Below the pieces are notes generated by a model. That model searched no databases and was not told the DNA's origin. It saw only the letters and a list, made by a program, of their open reading frames with translations. DNA of 17,080 nt, taken from HB2-32-21 sp003448675 (GTDB taxonomy: Bacteria > Pseudomonadota > Gammaproteobacteria > Pseudomonadales > Porticoccaceae). This document shows positions 6,996 through 14,699 of this stretch, piece after piece. The stretch's first letter is position 1. Every line of letters starts with the position of its first letter. A program made the translations under genes and the position numbers. The DNA is taken from contig JBFHDK010000064.1 in the NCBI GenBank assembly GCA_041584755.1, positions 1-17,080 on the forward strand, given 5' to 3'.

Positions 6996-7956
6996 ATGGA
7001 GCATATTGTCCGGCTACGGGGTACTGGCCTTCACTCACTTTCTTGCTGGCCCTTCCACTACCCGATTGATGGCTGAGTGGGTGTGGAGGTGATCAAGGGC
7101 GAGCTTTTTTCCAGTGGTGACGCCACTCGTAACCTGGCGTTTATGTGAAATGGACCCCGTGGTTATTACGTACCGCAAAACGGGGGTAAAAAATGTCTCT
7201 GTATCGGCGTAAATTATCCCGAGGGCCTGGCGGTCATCAAGGAATTGTTAAGAAGTTCGATGTCGTTACGGAAAACTTTTCCGTTGGCGCCATTACATCG
7301 AGAGAGAAACGGTAGAGACCAGTACCTGGACACCACCCTGCCTGAGCGCTATCTCTACTATCAAGAGATGAATGTCCAGATCACCAGCTGCACCGACGGC
7401 GTGGTCGTGCCAACGCGCAGTGGTTCCCACCATTTTGCGTTGTCACCGGTGGGTATTTTTCAAGGGGCGGGAGCGGCATATCTTCATTATTGGACTCCTG
7501 CATTTGTGGGAGCCTGTGGCGCGGGCCATGGGTCGGGAGGATTCGCTTACCGCCCTGTGCTTTGAAAGCAATGAATAGAGGGTGGCCAATAATGACGAGC
7601 TGGTAGCCATCATCGAGGGCTGGATTCAGTGTCGGGAACGCGATGAGGCCGCATTGCGGATGTTTGAAGAGGCCCATGTCCCTGTGGTGCCGATTATCTC
7701 CGTCAAGGAAGCCCCATGGAGCATCCGCACCTGATTGAACGACGGACTGCGCACGATTAACGATCCGGTGATGGGTGAGTTTCGGATTCCTGTCATGCCG
7801 TTGCGCTTCTCCGACTTTCCGGACGAACTACCCTTACAAGCCGTCATGCTGGGTGAAAACAATCGGGAAATTCTGTCCTCTTACCTGGGTTATTCCGAAG
7901 CGAGAATCGATGAACTTTACGAAGCGGGTGTCATAAAGATCAATGAAGGTAACTGA
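6996..7956 (+). pseudogene. Decayed CaiB/BaiF family (class III) CoA-transferase
   Basis: Family segments appear in order but in changing frames. They are LAFTHFLAGPSTTRLMAE, GVEVIKGELFSSGDATRN, GYYVPQNGGKKCLCIGVN, PEGLAVIKEL, a shifted FDVVTENFSVGAI, then YLDTTLPERYLYYQEMNVQ, PTRSGSHHFALSPVGIF, IFIIGLLHLWEPVARAMGRED, NDELVAIIEGWI, EHPHLIERR and finally GEFRIPVMPLRFS...LGENN to the stop. Disruptions include a one-base loss near 7077, TGA at 7146-7148, a shift near 7247, a shift near 7465, TAG at 7576-7578, and shifts near 7713 and 7750. About 100 codons between the ENFxxGAI motif and the YLDTTL region are missing (around 7290-7325). Intact members (about 400 residues) move CoA between organic acids. 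The gene is dead; its position after the PepSY gene is probably incidental. Confidence 0.9.
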
Positions 7957-7999
7957 GGCCCGGGCTGGCGCCATGTGTCTACGACTCACATAGGCAGCG

Positions 8000-8028
8000 A
8001 AAAAACGCCAGTGCATAGGCCCGGCGTC
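8000..8028 (-). terminator. Intrinsic terminator of the sulfotransferase gene
   Basis: Read on the minus strand, ACGCC (8023-8027) pairs with GGCGT (8005-8009). The stem may be extended by two further pairs, and a run of six T follows (plus-strand A-run 8000-8005). It lies about 35 bases after the sulfotransferase stop codon, with a 13-base loop. Confidence 0.5.
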
Positions 8029-8061
8029 TAGACAAAATCTGGTTAGGTGCTCCGAGAGTCG

Positions 8062-8991
8062 CTAGGCCGTTTTTTTTCGGCCTTGCTCCAACCAGCTGGC
8101 TAACTCTGGCTCCAGTCGCTCGTCCATCACCTGGCGATATAAATACAGCTCTTCATCGCCAAGCGTATCCTTCCACTGGCCACTACTTCCCTTGTTGAAA
8201 AACCGACTGGTGTCCTTCCAGACATTGTCGGTTACCTGTGGCGCCAGTTGGTCGGCTTTGTTCTTCATATTTTCGAAAGAGGCTGCCTGGACCAGCTCCG
8301 GCCAGAGTGCTTCGGGCACATTGATGTCCAGGAAGCCGGCAATACGGCGCATCTCACCTTCGAGATCGGCCTTCAGGTCACTGTAGTGGAGCATCAAAAT
8401 GTTTGGTAAATGCCGGTACTGCCAGAAGGTGTTAACGTAATTGAGGACATCGGCATGACCCGCATGATCCGGTGCGGTGCTGCAGGCCGAATGTATCCAG
8501 CCGCGGAACCATTCGCCCAGATCATCGGGTGAAGGTCGGGGTGGTGTCCAGTCCTCGGTGGCGTTCTCGCGACAGATTTCCAGCGCGTCGGGTTTCATAT
8601 TTTCCAGATGGTTTTTCAGGGAAAGAAAGACATCCCGGGGGTCGCGACCGACGCAGATATATTTCACTTTCTCGGAATAGGGCAGGCCATCCAGTGGTGT
8701 GTGGGTTTTAATAAATCGCCGGTGACTTTGTTGTTGCAGTTGCCGATGCACTTGATCAATAGGGGCAAGGAGTACGTCCATCCAGGGAGAATATTCAGTA
8801 AGCGGCTTTTCGAGTTCGGTTTTTTGGAAAATCAGCAGCGCGCAGATCATCTGCGTCCAGGTGGTTCCGCATTTGGCTGGGGTGCAGATAAGAATGTCAT
8901 CATCGCGGAATTCAAAACCATCCCAGCGGCTGCTTTCCATCAGGAATTCGTTGTATTTTCGCGTGCGTTGCGGCGTGGTGGGGTTACTCAT
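8062..8991 (-). CDS. PAPS-dependent sulfotransferase (Sulfotransfer_1 family)
   Basis: The protein has 309 residues and is cytoplasmic. It transfers sulfate from PAPS to an acceptor hydroxyl or amine. The 5'-phosphosulfate loop TPAKCGTTW is at 37-45, the 3'-phosphate site VGRDPRD at 114-120, and the catalytic-base candidate His97 in KTHTPLDG. A C-terminal RFFNKGSSGQWKD matches the RKGxxGxWK element that closes over PAPS. An ATG 22 codons farther upstream (9057) is in frame. I chose ATG 8991 because GGGAGA lies just before it and the N-terminus then matches the family length. The acceptor cannot be told; lipids, steroids and phenols are all known for the family. A terminator follows, and the upstream gene on the same strand ends 62 bp before. 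Confidence 0.9.
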   Translation of the reverse strand: MSNPTTPQRTRKYNEFLMESSRWDGFEFRDDDILICTPAKCGTTWTQMICALLIFQKTELEKPLTEYSPWMDVLLAPIDQVHRQLQQQSHRRFIKTHTPLDGLPYSEKVKYICVGRDPRDVFLSLKNHLENMKPDALEICRENATEDWTPPRPSPDDLGEWFRGWIHSACSTAPDHAGHADVLNYVNTFWQYRHLPNILMLHYSDLKADLEGEMRRIAGFLDINVPEALWPELVQAASFENMKNKADQLAPQVTDNVWKDTSRFFNKGSSGQWKDTLGDEELYLYRQVMDERLEPELASWLEQGRKKTA

Positions 8992-9053
8992 TATTTCTCC
9001 CAGAGTGATTATTTTCTGATCAAGTTGCGTGCTGATGTTCACATTTATAGCCG

Positions 9054-9509
9054 TCAATCATCTACGTCATCGGCATCAACCTGACCCGAAAGCCTGCGCC
9101 TCACATGGGACCAGGACATGCCGATAGCTAGAATCAGGCAGAGAATGACCTGGATAATGACGGTGACGACTTTGATGTTATTCGTGGAAACAACGCCCCA
9201 GTCGATAATCATCCAGAACAGGGTGCCGAACAGGGCGCTTACCAGGACGATGCCAACCGAGCCAAGGGAGCGAACGGTCGCTCGAATAAATATTACCCAG
9301 CCAATGATCAGCAACAGGCCGGCAAATGCCTTGACTGGATCAAACTCGTTAAGTGGCGTCAGCCAGTGAAAATAAGACAAGCCAAAAGGATTATAACTAG
9401 CAAAGACGAGCACCAGCGCCGCCGCAAGACGCAAGCCAAATCCTTTCAGGGAGAACTTCTGGGGCGACAAATGGAACTCCGTTTCATGGTAACTTTTGAA
9501 ACGCGGCAT
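9054..9509 (-). CDS. Four-helix inner-membrane protein, DUF6524-like
   Basis: The protein has 151 residues with four predicted membrane helices (about 26-42, 60-76, 85-105, 112-132). A short hydrophilic N-terminus precedes them, and an acidic tail (QVDADDVDD) follows a basic HVRRR stop-transfer. The segment YNPFGLSYFHW and the glycine-containing helix LGSVGIVL recall the DUF6524 membrane family, a name I assign from memory of its pattern. The family function is unknown. The start is uncertain: no clear SD precedes ATG 9509, and a later start nearer FSLKGF is possible. It is divergent from the TSUP gene and 62 bp before the sulfotransferase on the same strand. Confidence 0.7.
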   Translation of the reverse strand: MPRFKSYHETEFHLSPQKFSLKGFGLRLAAALVLVFASYNPFGLSYFHWLTPLNEFDPVKAFAGLLLIIGWVIFIRATVRSLGSVGIVLVSALFGTLFWMIIDWGVVSTNNIKVVTVIIQVILCLILAIGMSWSHVRRRLSGQVDADDVDD

Positions 9510-9622
9510 TCTAGCCTAGTCATGCGGAGACTTATAGCACACAGGTATCGAGTAGAATACGCCAACTGCTTCGTTTCATAAGATTTGCCGGTTGGCAATA
9601 TGTCGGGTGTTCTCCCCACGCT

Positions 9623-10333
9623 ATGGATATTCTACTCGCGGCGCTGCTGATTTTTGCCGGCGCTTTCGTGCAAAGCCTGATCGGATTTGGTCTGGCTATT
9701 GTCGCCGCGCCGTTGTTGTTTTTGTTGTCTCCAGACTATGTACCCGGCCCGATAACCTTTGTCGCCTTGATTTTGTCCGTGGCCAACGGACTACGTTATC
9801 GGGCCAATATATCGCTGCGAGGTCTTGGCGCTGCGGTGGCGGGGAGGATACCGGGTACGCTGGCGGGCGGGGCATTACTGGTTTGGATGGATGCCCGCAC
9901 ACTTTCTCTATGGCTCGGCTTGACGGTGATTTTAGCGGTACTGGTAAGTATGTTGCCTTTACGAATTAGACCAACACCAGTACGAATGGGTATTGCCGGC
10001 TTCTTTTCGGGATTCATGGGTACCAGCACGGCAATTGGAGGTCCTCCCTTGGCGCTGCTGCTACAACATGAAAAAGCCAGCCTGATTCGAGCCAATCTGT
10101 CGGCATTTTTCGTGGTCAGTTGTGTCTTGTCGCTGATTGTGCAGGTTCCGGCGGGCTATATGACAGGGCGGCATTTGGCATTGACAGTGCCTTTGATCCC
10201 CGCGACCTTGATGGGTTTTTGGGCCGCCACCTACTGGGCGAATAAGGTATCGAGCAAGCAGATTCGTGCTGCGTCTCTCGTGCTTTGTACTTTGTCGGGG
10301 GCAAGCGCTATCGTGCTCTATTGGCGAGCGTAG
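9623..10333 (+). CDS. TSUP family permease (TauE/SafE sulfite-exporter type)
   Basis: The protein has 236 residues and about eight hydrophobic helices in two homologous halves. The half-repeats are recognisable from their glycine-rich starts: GAFVQSLIGFGLAIVAAPLL near residue 13 and GFFSGFMGTSTAIGGPPLAL near residue 127. TSUP proteins carry sulfur-containing or organic anions (sulfite, sulfoacetate, thiosulfate and others) across the inner membrane. The exact substrate and direction cannot be deduced. A sulfotransferase lies two genes to the left, but in the opposite direction, so a shared sulfur role is only a hint. No good SD precedes ATG 9623. It converges with the small exported protein. 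Confidence 0.88.
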   Translation: MDILLAALLIFAGAFVQSLIGFGLAIVAAPLLFLLSPDYVPGPITFVALILSVANGLRYRANISLRGLGAAVAGRIPGTLAGGALLVWMDARTLSLWLGLTVILAVLVSMLPLRIRPTPVRMGIAGFFSGFMGTSTAIGGPPLALLLQHEKASLIRANLSAFFVVSCVLSLIVQVPAGYMTGRHLALTVPLIPATLMGFWAATYWANKVSSKQIRAASLVLCTLSGASAIVLYWRA

Positions 10334-10351
10334 TTTCCCTAGTGTGGGTGC

Positions 10352-10387
10352 CGGGCGTGAAAGAAATTAGGGCCTTTGCATCGCCCG
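10352..10387. terminator. Possible bidirectional terminator between convergent genes
   Basis: CGGGCG (10352-10357) pairs with CGCCCG (10382-10387), and an inner AAAG/CTTT pair extends the hairpin with small bulges. It sits between the stop of the TSUP gene (10333) and the stop of the leftward gene (10404). No strong T-run is present on either side, so its activity as a terminator is uncertain. Confidence 0.35.
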
Positions 10388-10403
10388 TTAGTCATGCGCG
10401 GAC

Positions 10404-10721
10404 TTACTTGATGTAGTCGCCTTCACTACAACCCAGGCAGCGTACAAAAGTGGCTTTAGCGGGTTCAATAATCAAAACTTCTGCGGATTGCTCAACATTG
10501 CCACCAGCAGCGGAGAAGGGCAGCCCCAGCAACCAAACCACAGATCCGGCAGCTGTAGCCAATAAGGAAATCGGGCGACCGATAATCAGATCCGCTGCCA
10601 TTTCGACGCCTGTGGGCTCGTGCAGGTTACTCTCGCCAGCGAAGCCTGGTTGACATAAAAACAATGCCGCAGTTAGCGCGAAAGTCTTTAATAACGCTGA
10701 ATGTCTGAATTTTTCTAACAT
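10404..10721 (-). CDS. Small exported protein with C-terminal CxxC, function unknown
   Basis: The protein has 105 residues. It has a signal peptide (about 1-28, basic start then FALTAALFLCQPGFA). A mature region follows with the pattern IIGRPISLLATAAGSVVWLL, GLPFSAAGGNVEQSAE, and PAKATFVRCLGC near the end (Cys95 and Cys98). Similar short proteins occur in many gammaproteobacteria, often loosely labelled as multidrug-transporter-like, but this one has only a single hydrophobic stretch and cannot be a transporter. The hydrophobic middle (about 52-68) could be a membrane segment. The two cysteines could form a disulfide or bind a metal. The start has a perfect SD, AGGAGG on the minus strand (10731-10736), nine bases before the ATG. 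Confidence 0.82.
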   Translation of the reverse strand: MLEKFRHSALLKTFALTAALFLCQPGFAGESNLHEPTGVEMAADLIIGRPISLLATAAGSVVWLLGLPFSAAGGNVEQSAEVLIIEPAKATFVRCLGCSEGDYIK

Positions 10722-10821
10722 GGCTTATTTCCTCCTGAATAGGCAACGCCAAAAGCTTCGGCTAGCAGCGTCAGTTAGTAACACGCGTTTCACGGTCAAT
10801 GCTATGTCACGTGCGCGTTTA

Positions 10822-10849
10822 AGTATAGCGTTTAATCCACTGAAACCAA
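10822..10849 (-). promoter_or_regulatory. Possible promoter of the small exported protein
   Basis: On the minus strand TTGGTT (10844-10849) and TATACT (10822-10827) are separated by 16 bp. They lie about 100 bp upstream of the start codon in an otherwise featureless 250-bp gap. Confidence 0.3.
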
Positions 10850-10990
10850 ACGAACTAGGCCTTACGGAGCAGTGGATAACGTGATCTGGTGCCGAATTTC
10901 AGGTTTGCCTGACTGGAAATATTAGGCTGACAGCGCCGTTAGATAAGGGGGTTTCTGGACCTTGACGTGATAGAAAGTCAACCGGACAGC

Positions 10991-11662
10991 CTAGATTTTG
11001 TTTTGATACAGGTGTTGATATCGAGAAATTACCCGCTTTATGTAGTCCTGGGTTTCAGGAAAAGGGGGGACACCGCCGTACTTTTCAACATTGCCTTCGC
11101 CAGCGTTGTAAGCCGCCAGGGCCAGTTCAATCCGGTCATAACGATCCAGCAGGTACTTCAGGTGCCTCGTGCCAGCACGAACATTTTCCGATGGGTCAAA
11201 GGGGTCTGTCACACCATATTGCTCGGCGGTAGCTGGCATGAGTTGCATCAAGCCCTGGGCGCCGGGTTTGGACAGAGCTTTGGGATTAAAACCCGATTCC
11301 GTGTGAATTACGGCTTTAACCAGGCCGCGATCGACCTGGTGATAGTCGGCTTCCTGTACGATCAACCTGTCAAAAGCATCGCGGAGCTTACTGAAAGAGG
11401 GTAGTACTGCCGACTCATCGCGACCCCAGTTACCGTAGCTATGGACATTGGTGTCCGGGTACCAGGTGATGTGTTCAAGCGTCTTGAAATGGTCCAGCTC
11501 GACACCAACCGGTTGCTGGCGGGAATTAACCACGTTGGTGAACAGCACATTGCCCTCGTCATCACTGAATTTATAGACATTGCCGGCCAGCGCTGGGTAG
11601 GCCAGCAGCAGCGATATGCTTATAAGGCTTAAGTATTGAGTTACCTTACATTGAGCAGTCAT
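10991..11662 (-). CDS. Lytic transglycosylase (SLT domain) with DUF4124-like N-terminus
   Basis: The protein has 223 residues from the chosen ATG. A signal peptide (about 1-27, ending YPALAG) directs it to the periplasm. Residues 28-55 (NVYKFSDDEGNVLFTNVV) look like a DUF4124 segment. The SLT domain spans about 100-215, with catalytic Glu122 in HTESGFN, then GAQGLMQLMPATA (134-146) and ALAAYNAGEGNV (181-192). It cleaves the peptidoglycan glycan strand to leave 1,6-anhydro-muramic ends, with a likely role in wall remodelling or secretion-apparatus insertion. A longer reading frame starts with TTG at 11761, but ATG 11662 gives a clean signal peptide, though without a clear SD. It follows the carboxyltransferase gene on the same strand by 120 bp. 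Confidence 0.9.
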   Translation of the reverse strand: MTAQCKVTQYLSLISISLLLAYPALAGNVYKFSDDEGNVLFTNVVNSRQQPVGVELDHFKTLEHITWYPDTNVHSYGNWGRDESAVLPSFSKLRDAFDRLIVQEADYHQVDRGLVKAVIHTESGFNPKALSKPGAQGLMQLMPATAEQYGVTDPFDPSENVRAGTRHLKYLLDRYDRIELALAAYNAGEGNVEKYGGVPPFPETQDYIKRVISRYQHLYQNKI

Positions 11663-11710
11663 GGAGTGCGCGGATTCAGTTGGTTGTCCTGAGTGTATCT
11701 CTGATTGCGA

Positions 11711-11738
11711 ATGATAGTAAAAATTAAAATATAAACAA
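11711..11738 (-). promoter_or_regulatory. Possible promoter of the lytic transglycosylase
   Basis: On the minus strand TTGTTT (11733-11738) and TATCAT (11711-11716) are separated by a 16-bp AT-rich spacer, about 50 bp before the chosen ATG at 11662. If real, it argues against the longer TTG-initiated reading frame. Confidence 0.35.
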
Positions 11739-11782
11739 GTGCTTGCGATACGTTTGTACAAAATGTGTGAACTGCTAAGAGT

Positions 11783-13333
11783 TTAGTTTTGATGAGTGCC
11801 CAGGGCCTGGATAATGACTTTCCGAGTATCGCTCGGACTAATTACCGCATCAAACTCCAGGTAGCTGGCTGCCGATGTGGCCTTGCCGCGCTCGTACATG
11901 GCCTGCAGCAGTTTATTAAATAGCCGGTCTTTTTCTTCAGGCGTTTCCGCTGCTTCCAGTTCCTTTTTGAAACCCAGGTGGACGGCGCCCTCAAGTCCCA
12001 TGGCGCCGAACTCTCCACTGGGCCAGGCCGCACTGTACACCGGACGACTAAAGCTGCCGCCGGTCATGGCGATGGCCCCCAGGCCATAACCCTTACGCAG
12101 AAAAATTGCCACCATGGGGGATGTAAGCCGCGCACCCGCGACCATAAGGTCTGACATCTTGCGCACCGCACCTTCCGTTTCGCTGTCCGGCCCGACCATG
12201 TAACCCGGCGTGTCGACAAGACATAGAACCGGCAGGCTAAAATTGTTACAGAGGTCGAGAAAACGGGCGGCGCTGACGGAGGCTTCGGCATCGATGGCGC
12301 CGCCCAGATGCAGGCAGTCATTGCAGACCAGCCCAAAGGCTTTACCTTCAATGCGCAGGAACCCGGTAATAATGCCCTTGCCATAATCCGGTCGAATTTC
12401 GACAAAGGAGTCGGTGTCAGCCAGGGTTTCAATAATGCGTCTGACCTTGTAGGTATAGCGCCTGTCCGCTGGCATCAATTCCCAGAGTTTGCTTTGATCA
12501 GTGCAACTCCAGTGCTCAAGGTCGCCCTGGAAGTAAGACAGGACTTGCCGAGCCAGGCGCGTGGCTTCGGCTTCGTCCTCGGCGATAATGTCGACCACAC
12601 CGTTTTTAGTTTGAACTTCTATCGGACCGATATCCGTGGGTTTAACCACGCCCATACCGCCACCTTCGATCATGGCCGGGCCAGCCATGCCGATCCAGGA
12701 GGATTTCGTCGCGATGGCGACATCGGCGCAACCGAACAGGGCGGCATTGCCGGCAAAGCAGTAACCGTTGTTGACCGCGATGGTGGGCACGCGGCCCACC
12801 AGGCCCGCCCAGGCGGCAAAGGAGTTCAGGTTCAGGCTCAGTTCGTAATCGGTATCACCAGGGCGACCGCCACCGCCTTCGGTGTACATCACTACGGGTA
12901 GATGCAGTTTCTCGGCGAGCTCAATAGCACGATCCAGTTTCTTATGATGGAAGACACCCTGGGTGCCAGCAAGCACGGTGTAATCATTGATGATGACCAT
13001 GGCGCGGCTGGCATCGGGGCCAAAAAGGTCAGCATTAATGGTTGCCTGACCGGTAAGAATGCCGTCGGCGGCGGTATTGATCTTCAGATCATCAAAGTCA
13101 CGGCGCCGACGCTGGGCGGCAACCGCCAGCTGGCCGTATTCGAGAAAGGAATCAGGGTCGCAGAGGTCCGCCAGGTTTTCGCGGGCGCTGCGATAGCCCC
13201 GGGCATGATGCTTGGCAACGGGCTCGGGGCGGCCCTCGTCTAAGGTGCAATGAATGAGTTTCTGAAACTCTCCCATCACTGCGTCTTTGTCTGCGTTAAT
13301 GCTGGGTTGAGGTTGAGTTTTTATTTTACTCAC
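11783..13333 (-). CDS. Acyl-CoA carboxylase carboxyltransferase (beta) subunit
   Basis: The protein has 516 residues, the usual size for a PccB/MccB/AccD5-type subunit. This subunit moves the carboxyl group from biotin to an acyl-CoA in the cytoplasm. Both crotonase-like halves are present. The N-half has NDYTVLAGTQGVFHHKKLDRAI and YTEGGGGRPGD, with the oxyanion-type GYCFAGNAALFGCADVAIA. The C-half has CNDCLHLGGAIDAEASVSAARF, VDTPGYMVGPDSE and AWPSGEFGAMGLEGAV. No biotin carboxylase or biotin-carrier gene is in the window, so a partner must be encoded elsewhere. The substrate (propionyl-, methylcrotonyl-, geranyl- or another acyl-CoA) is not readable. The frame opens with GTG at 13333 with a weak, distant SD; a start at the ATG of codon 20 (MGEFQKL) is possible. 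Confidence 0.9.
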   Translation of the reverse strand: MSKIKTQPQPSINADKDAVMGEFQKLIHCTLDEGRPEPVAKHHARGYRSARENLADLCDPDSFLEYGQLAVAAQRRRRDFDDLKINTAADGILTGQATINADLFGPDASRAMVIINDYTVLAGTQGVFHHKKLDRAIELAEKLHLPVVMYTEGGGGRPGDTDYELSLNLNSFAAWAGLVGRVPTIAVNNGYCFAGNAALFGCADVAIATKSSWIGMAGPAMIEGGGMGVVKPTDIGPIEVQTKNGVVDIIAEDEAEATRLARQVLSYFQGDLEHWSCTDQSKLWELMPADRRYTYKVRRIIETLADTDSFVEIRPDYGKGIITGFLRIEGKAFGLVCNDCLHLGGAIDAEASVSAARFLDLCNNFSLPVLCLVDTPGYMVGPDSETEGAVRKMSDLMVAGARLTSPMVAIFLRKGYGLGAIAMTGGSFSRPVYSAAWPSGEFGAMGLEGAVHLGFKKELEAAETPEEKDRLFNKLLQAMYERGKATSAASYLEFDAVISPSDTRKVIIQALGTHQN

Positions 13334-13480
13334 GTGTTCGTATCTGCCTCATACTTTGGATACAGGGTAATACCTACGTTACCGGATCATAATAGCCTAA
13401 AATTCACTTCCCCCGGCCGTGGGCTCTGGCTTTCCAGGTTTTTGCAGGGTATCCCGAAATTGGAGCGTACACGTTGTACC

Positions 13481-14171
13481 TCAAAAGTTGGTTGAGAGTC
13501 CGATGCTAGGCCATGATTCATCGTCTTGTTTATCGTTATCGACATCCTTTTGAGCCCAGCAGTGAGCGATCGAATCAAGGCGTTGTGTACTTGTAGACTG
13601 CGACAGGCTGAAATCGATACCGGCCGGAACAGGATTTTTGCCATCATGGCGCGCACTGGCATAGCCGATATCAAGCCCCTGCAGAATATAAGGTTCGAGC
13701 GTCAACTTGTCATCGCACACATTGAATTCCGACCTGAGCGAAAACTCGACAAAAGCGCCGTTCACTTCGGTGGAATAGACATAGTTGAGAGCCGGCGTGA
13801 GGGGAAATACGTTATTCGGGGCCCGGCCTAAGCCAAATTCCTTGTCTTTTTTGAAAAAACCAGGCGGGGATATCCCACGTAAGCGCCAATAACAGCCATC
13901 GACAACGCATCTTCCAATGATATGTTTAATCACGGCAGGTAATCCTGATGCAGGCCCCGTACCAGATAGTAACGGAAAAACTCTCCCGATCCACGCTGCC
14001 CTCAATGAATGCCAGGTCGTCATTACCAATGGTTATCTCGGCGCTCGGAAGTAAATTTGTTTTCCCCGAGGCTGGTCAGGGGATAAGTGGGACCGTCATG
14101 CTCCTCGACCTGAGCTTGAATAGTAAAAAACAGGCATTAAAAATTAACATAAATAAAAGCCTATGCCGCAT
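13481..14171 (-). pseudogene. Decayed outer-membrane beta-barrel protein gene
   Basis: A coherent exported protein can be read only by changing frame several times. It opens with MRHRLLFMLIFNACFLLF (signal peptide, SD GAGAG eight bases before ATG 14171). It continues QAQVEEHDGPTYPLTSLGE, then EITIGNDDLAFIEGS...SFSVTIWYG, SLEDALSMAVIGAY, WDIPAWFF, and KKDKEFGLGRAPNNVFPLTP. The intact C-terminal part has strand-like segments (LTLEPYILQGLDIGYAS, FSLSQS, SIAHCWAQKDVD) and ends IGLSTNF with a terminal Phe. At least four or five frameshifts separate these blocks, some at T/A homopolymers around 13845-13860. The alternating strands and final Phe suggest an outer-membrane barrel of unknown role. The last 182-codon frame (from 14029) is open but lacks the signal peptide, so it should not be functional. 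Confidence 0.7.
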
Positions 14172-14213
14172 GTATAAGTCTCTCGCAATTTTAGAGCGCT
14201 TCATTGGAGTCAA

Positions 14214-14585
14214 TCAGGAGAAATTCGAGGTGAGAAAGTCCCGCCATTGTTGCCAGCGGGAAGGGGTATATTTGAACTTTTCATGATCGAAAGCAGTGGC
14301 ATAAAAGGTTTTACCGTTTAAGGAAGCGGCTAAGGCTCCGATGAACCGCATCTGTTCGGCGTACATGGGTTTGTGGTCCTCGGCGACTTTTTTGGCCGCA
14401 TCCTGTGACCAAAGCCCAGCATCGCGCATTGACTGAATAACGGTTTCGATTTCGGCATCTGAAATATTTTCATCGGTGCAGAGATAGAGGCTGGCGTTGG
14501 TCATATCGCCACCGTCAAAGTGCATGTCGAAGTCATTGATATAGTCGGTGTCTGCAAGTGCCATCTTGGTTTTCCCCATGTTCAT
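14214..14585 (-). CDS. Small cytoplasmic protein of unknown function
   Basis: The protein has up to 123 residues, with no signal peptide or membrane helix. It is mixed alpha/beta by composition. Distinctive segments are DTDYINDFDMHFDGGDM near the start, KPMYAEQMRFIGALAASLNGKTF in the middle and FDHEKFKYTPSRWQQWRDFL near the end. I do not recognise the family. The reading frame is intact and lies just upstream of the decayed beta-barrel gene on the same strand (42 bp). Three ATGs are possible starts (14585, 14579, 14564). The third, at 14564, is preceded at eight bases by GGGGA and may be the true one, giving 116 residues. Confidence 0.65.
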   Translation of the reverse strand: MNMGKTKMALADTDYINDFDMHFDGGDMTNASLYLCTDENISDAEIETVIQSMRDAGLWSQDAAKKVAEDHKPMYAEQMRFIGALAASLNGKTFYATAFDHEKFKYTPSRWQQWRDFLTSNFS

Positions 14586-14668
14586 TGGCTGGTAGTTAAA
14601 AGTGACGTTCGCGTCTTGTTCACTCGAATATTAACACCGCTCACCTTTGCCTATGAATGCAGTGCTGC

Positions 14669-14687
14669 GAGGCACGGCGGTTGCCTC
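14669..14687 (-). terminator. Weak hairpin after the ABC transporter gene
   Basis: GAGGCA and TGCCTC form a six-pair stem with a seven-base loop, beginning about 12 bases after the ABC transporter stop. No T-run follows on the minus strand, so it may protect the mRNA end rather than terminate transcription. Confidence 0.3.
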
Positions 14688-14699
14688 AATTAGACGTGT

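Noticed and set aside
8992..9057. Upstream ATG extending the sulfotransferase by 22 codons
   Set aside because: It would overlap the end of the next gene and adds a non-family N-terminus, while ATG 8991 has a good SD.
8062..10333. Sulfotransferase, DUF6524-like protein and TSUP permease as one sulfur operon
   Set aside because: The TSUP gene is on the opposite strand and the sulfotransferase has its own start and terminator; a shared role is not supported by layout.
11663..11761. TTG-initiated extension of the lytic transglycosylase
   Set aside because: It buries the signal peptide behind 33 residues and overlaps the predicted promoter.
12308..13243. Two long plus-strand frames (197 and 113 codons)
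   Set aside because: Both are antisense to the carboxyltransferase gene, which has strong family motifs throughout.
13948..14286. Plus-strand 112-codon frame
   Set aside because: It is antisense to the decayed barrel gene and the small unknown gene, with no SD or family pattern.
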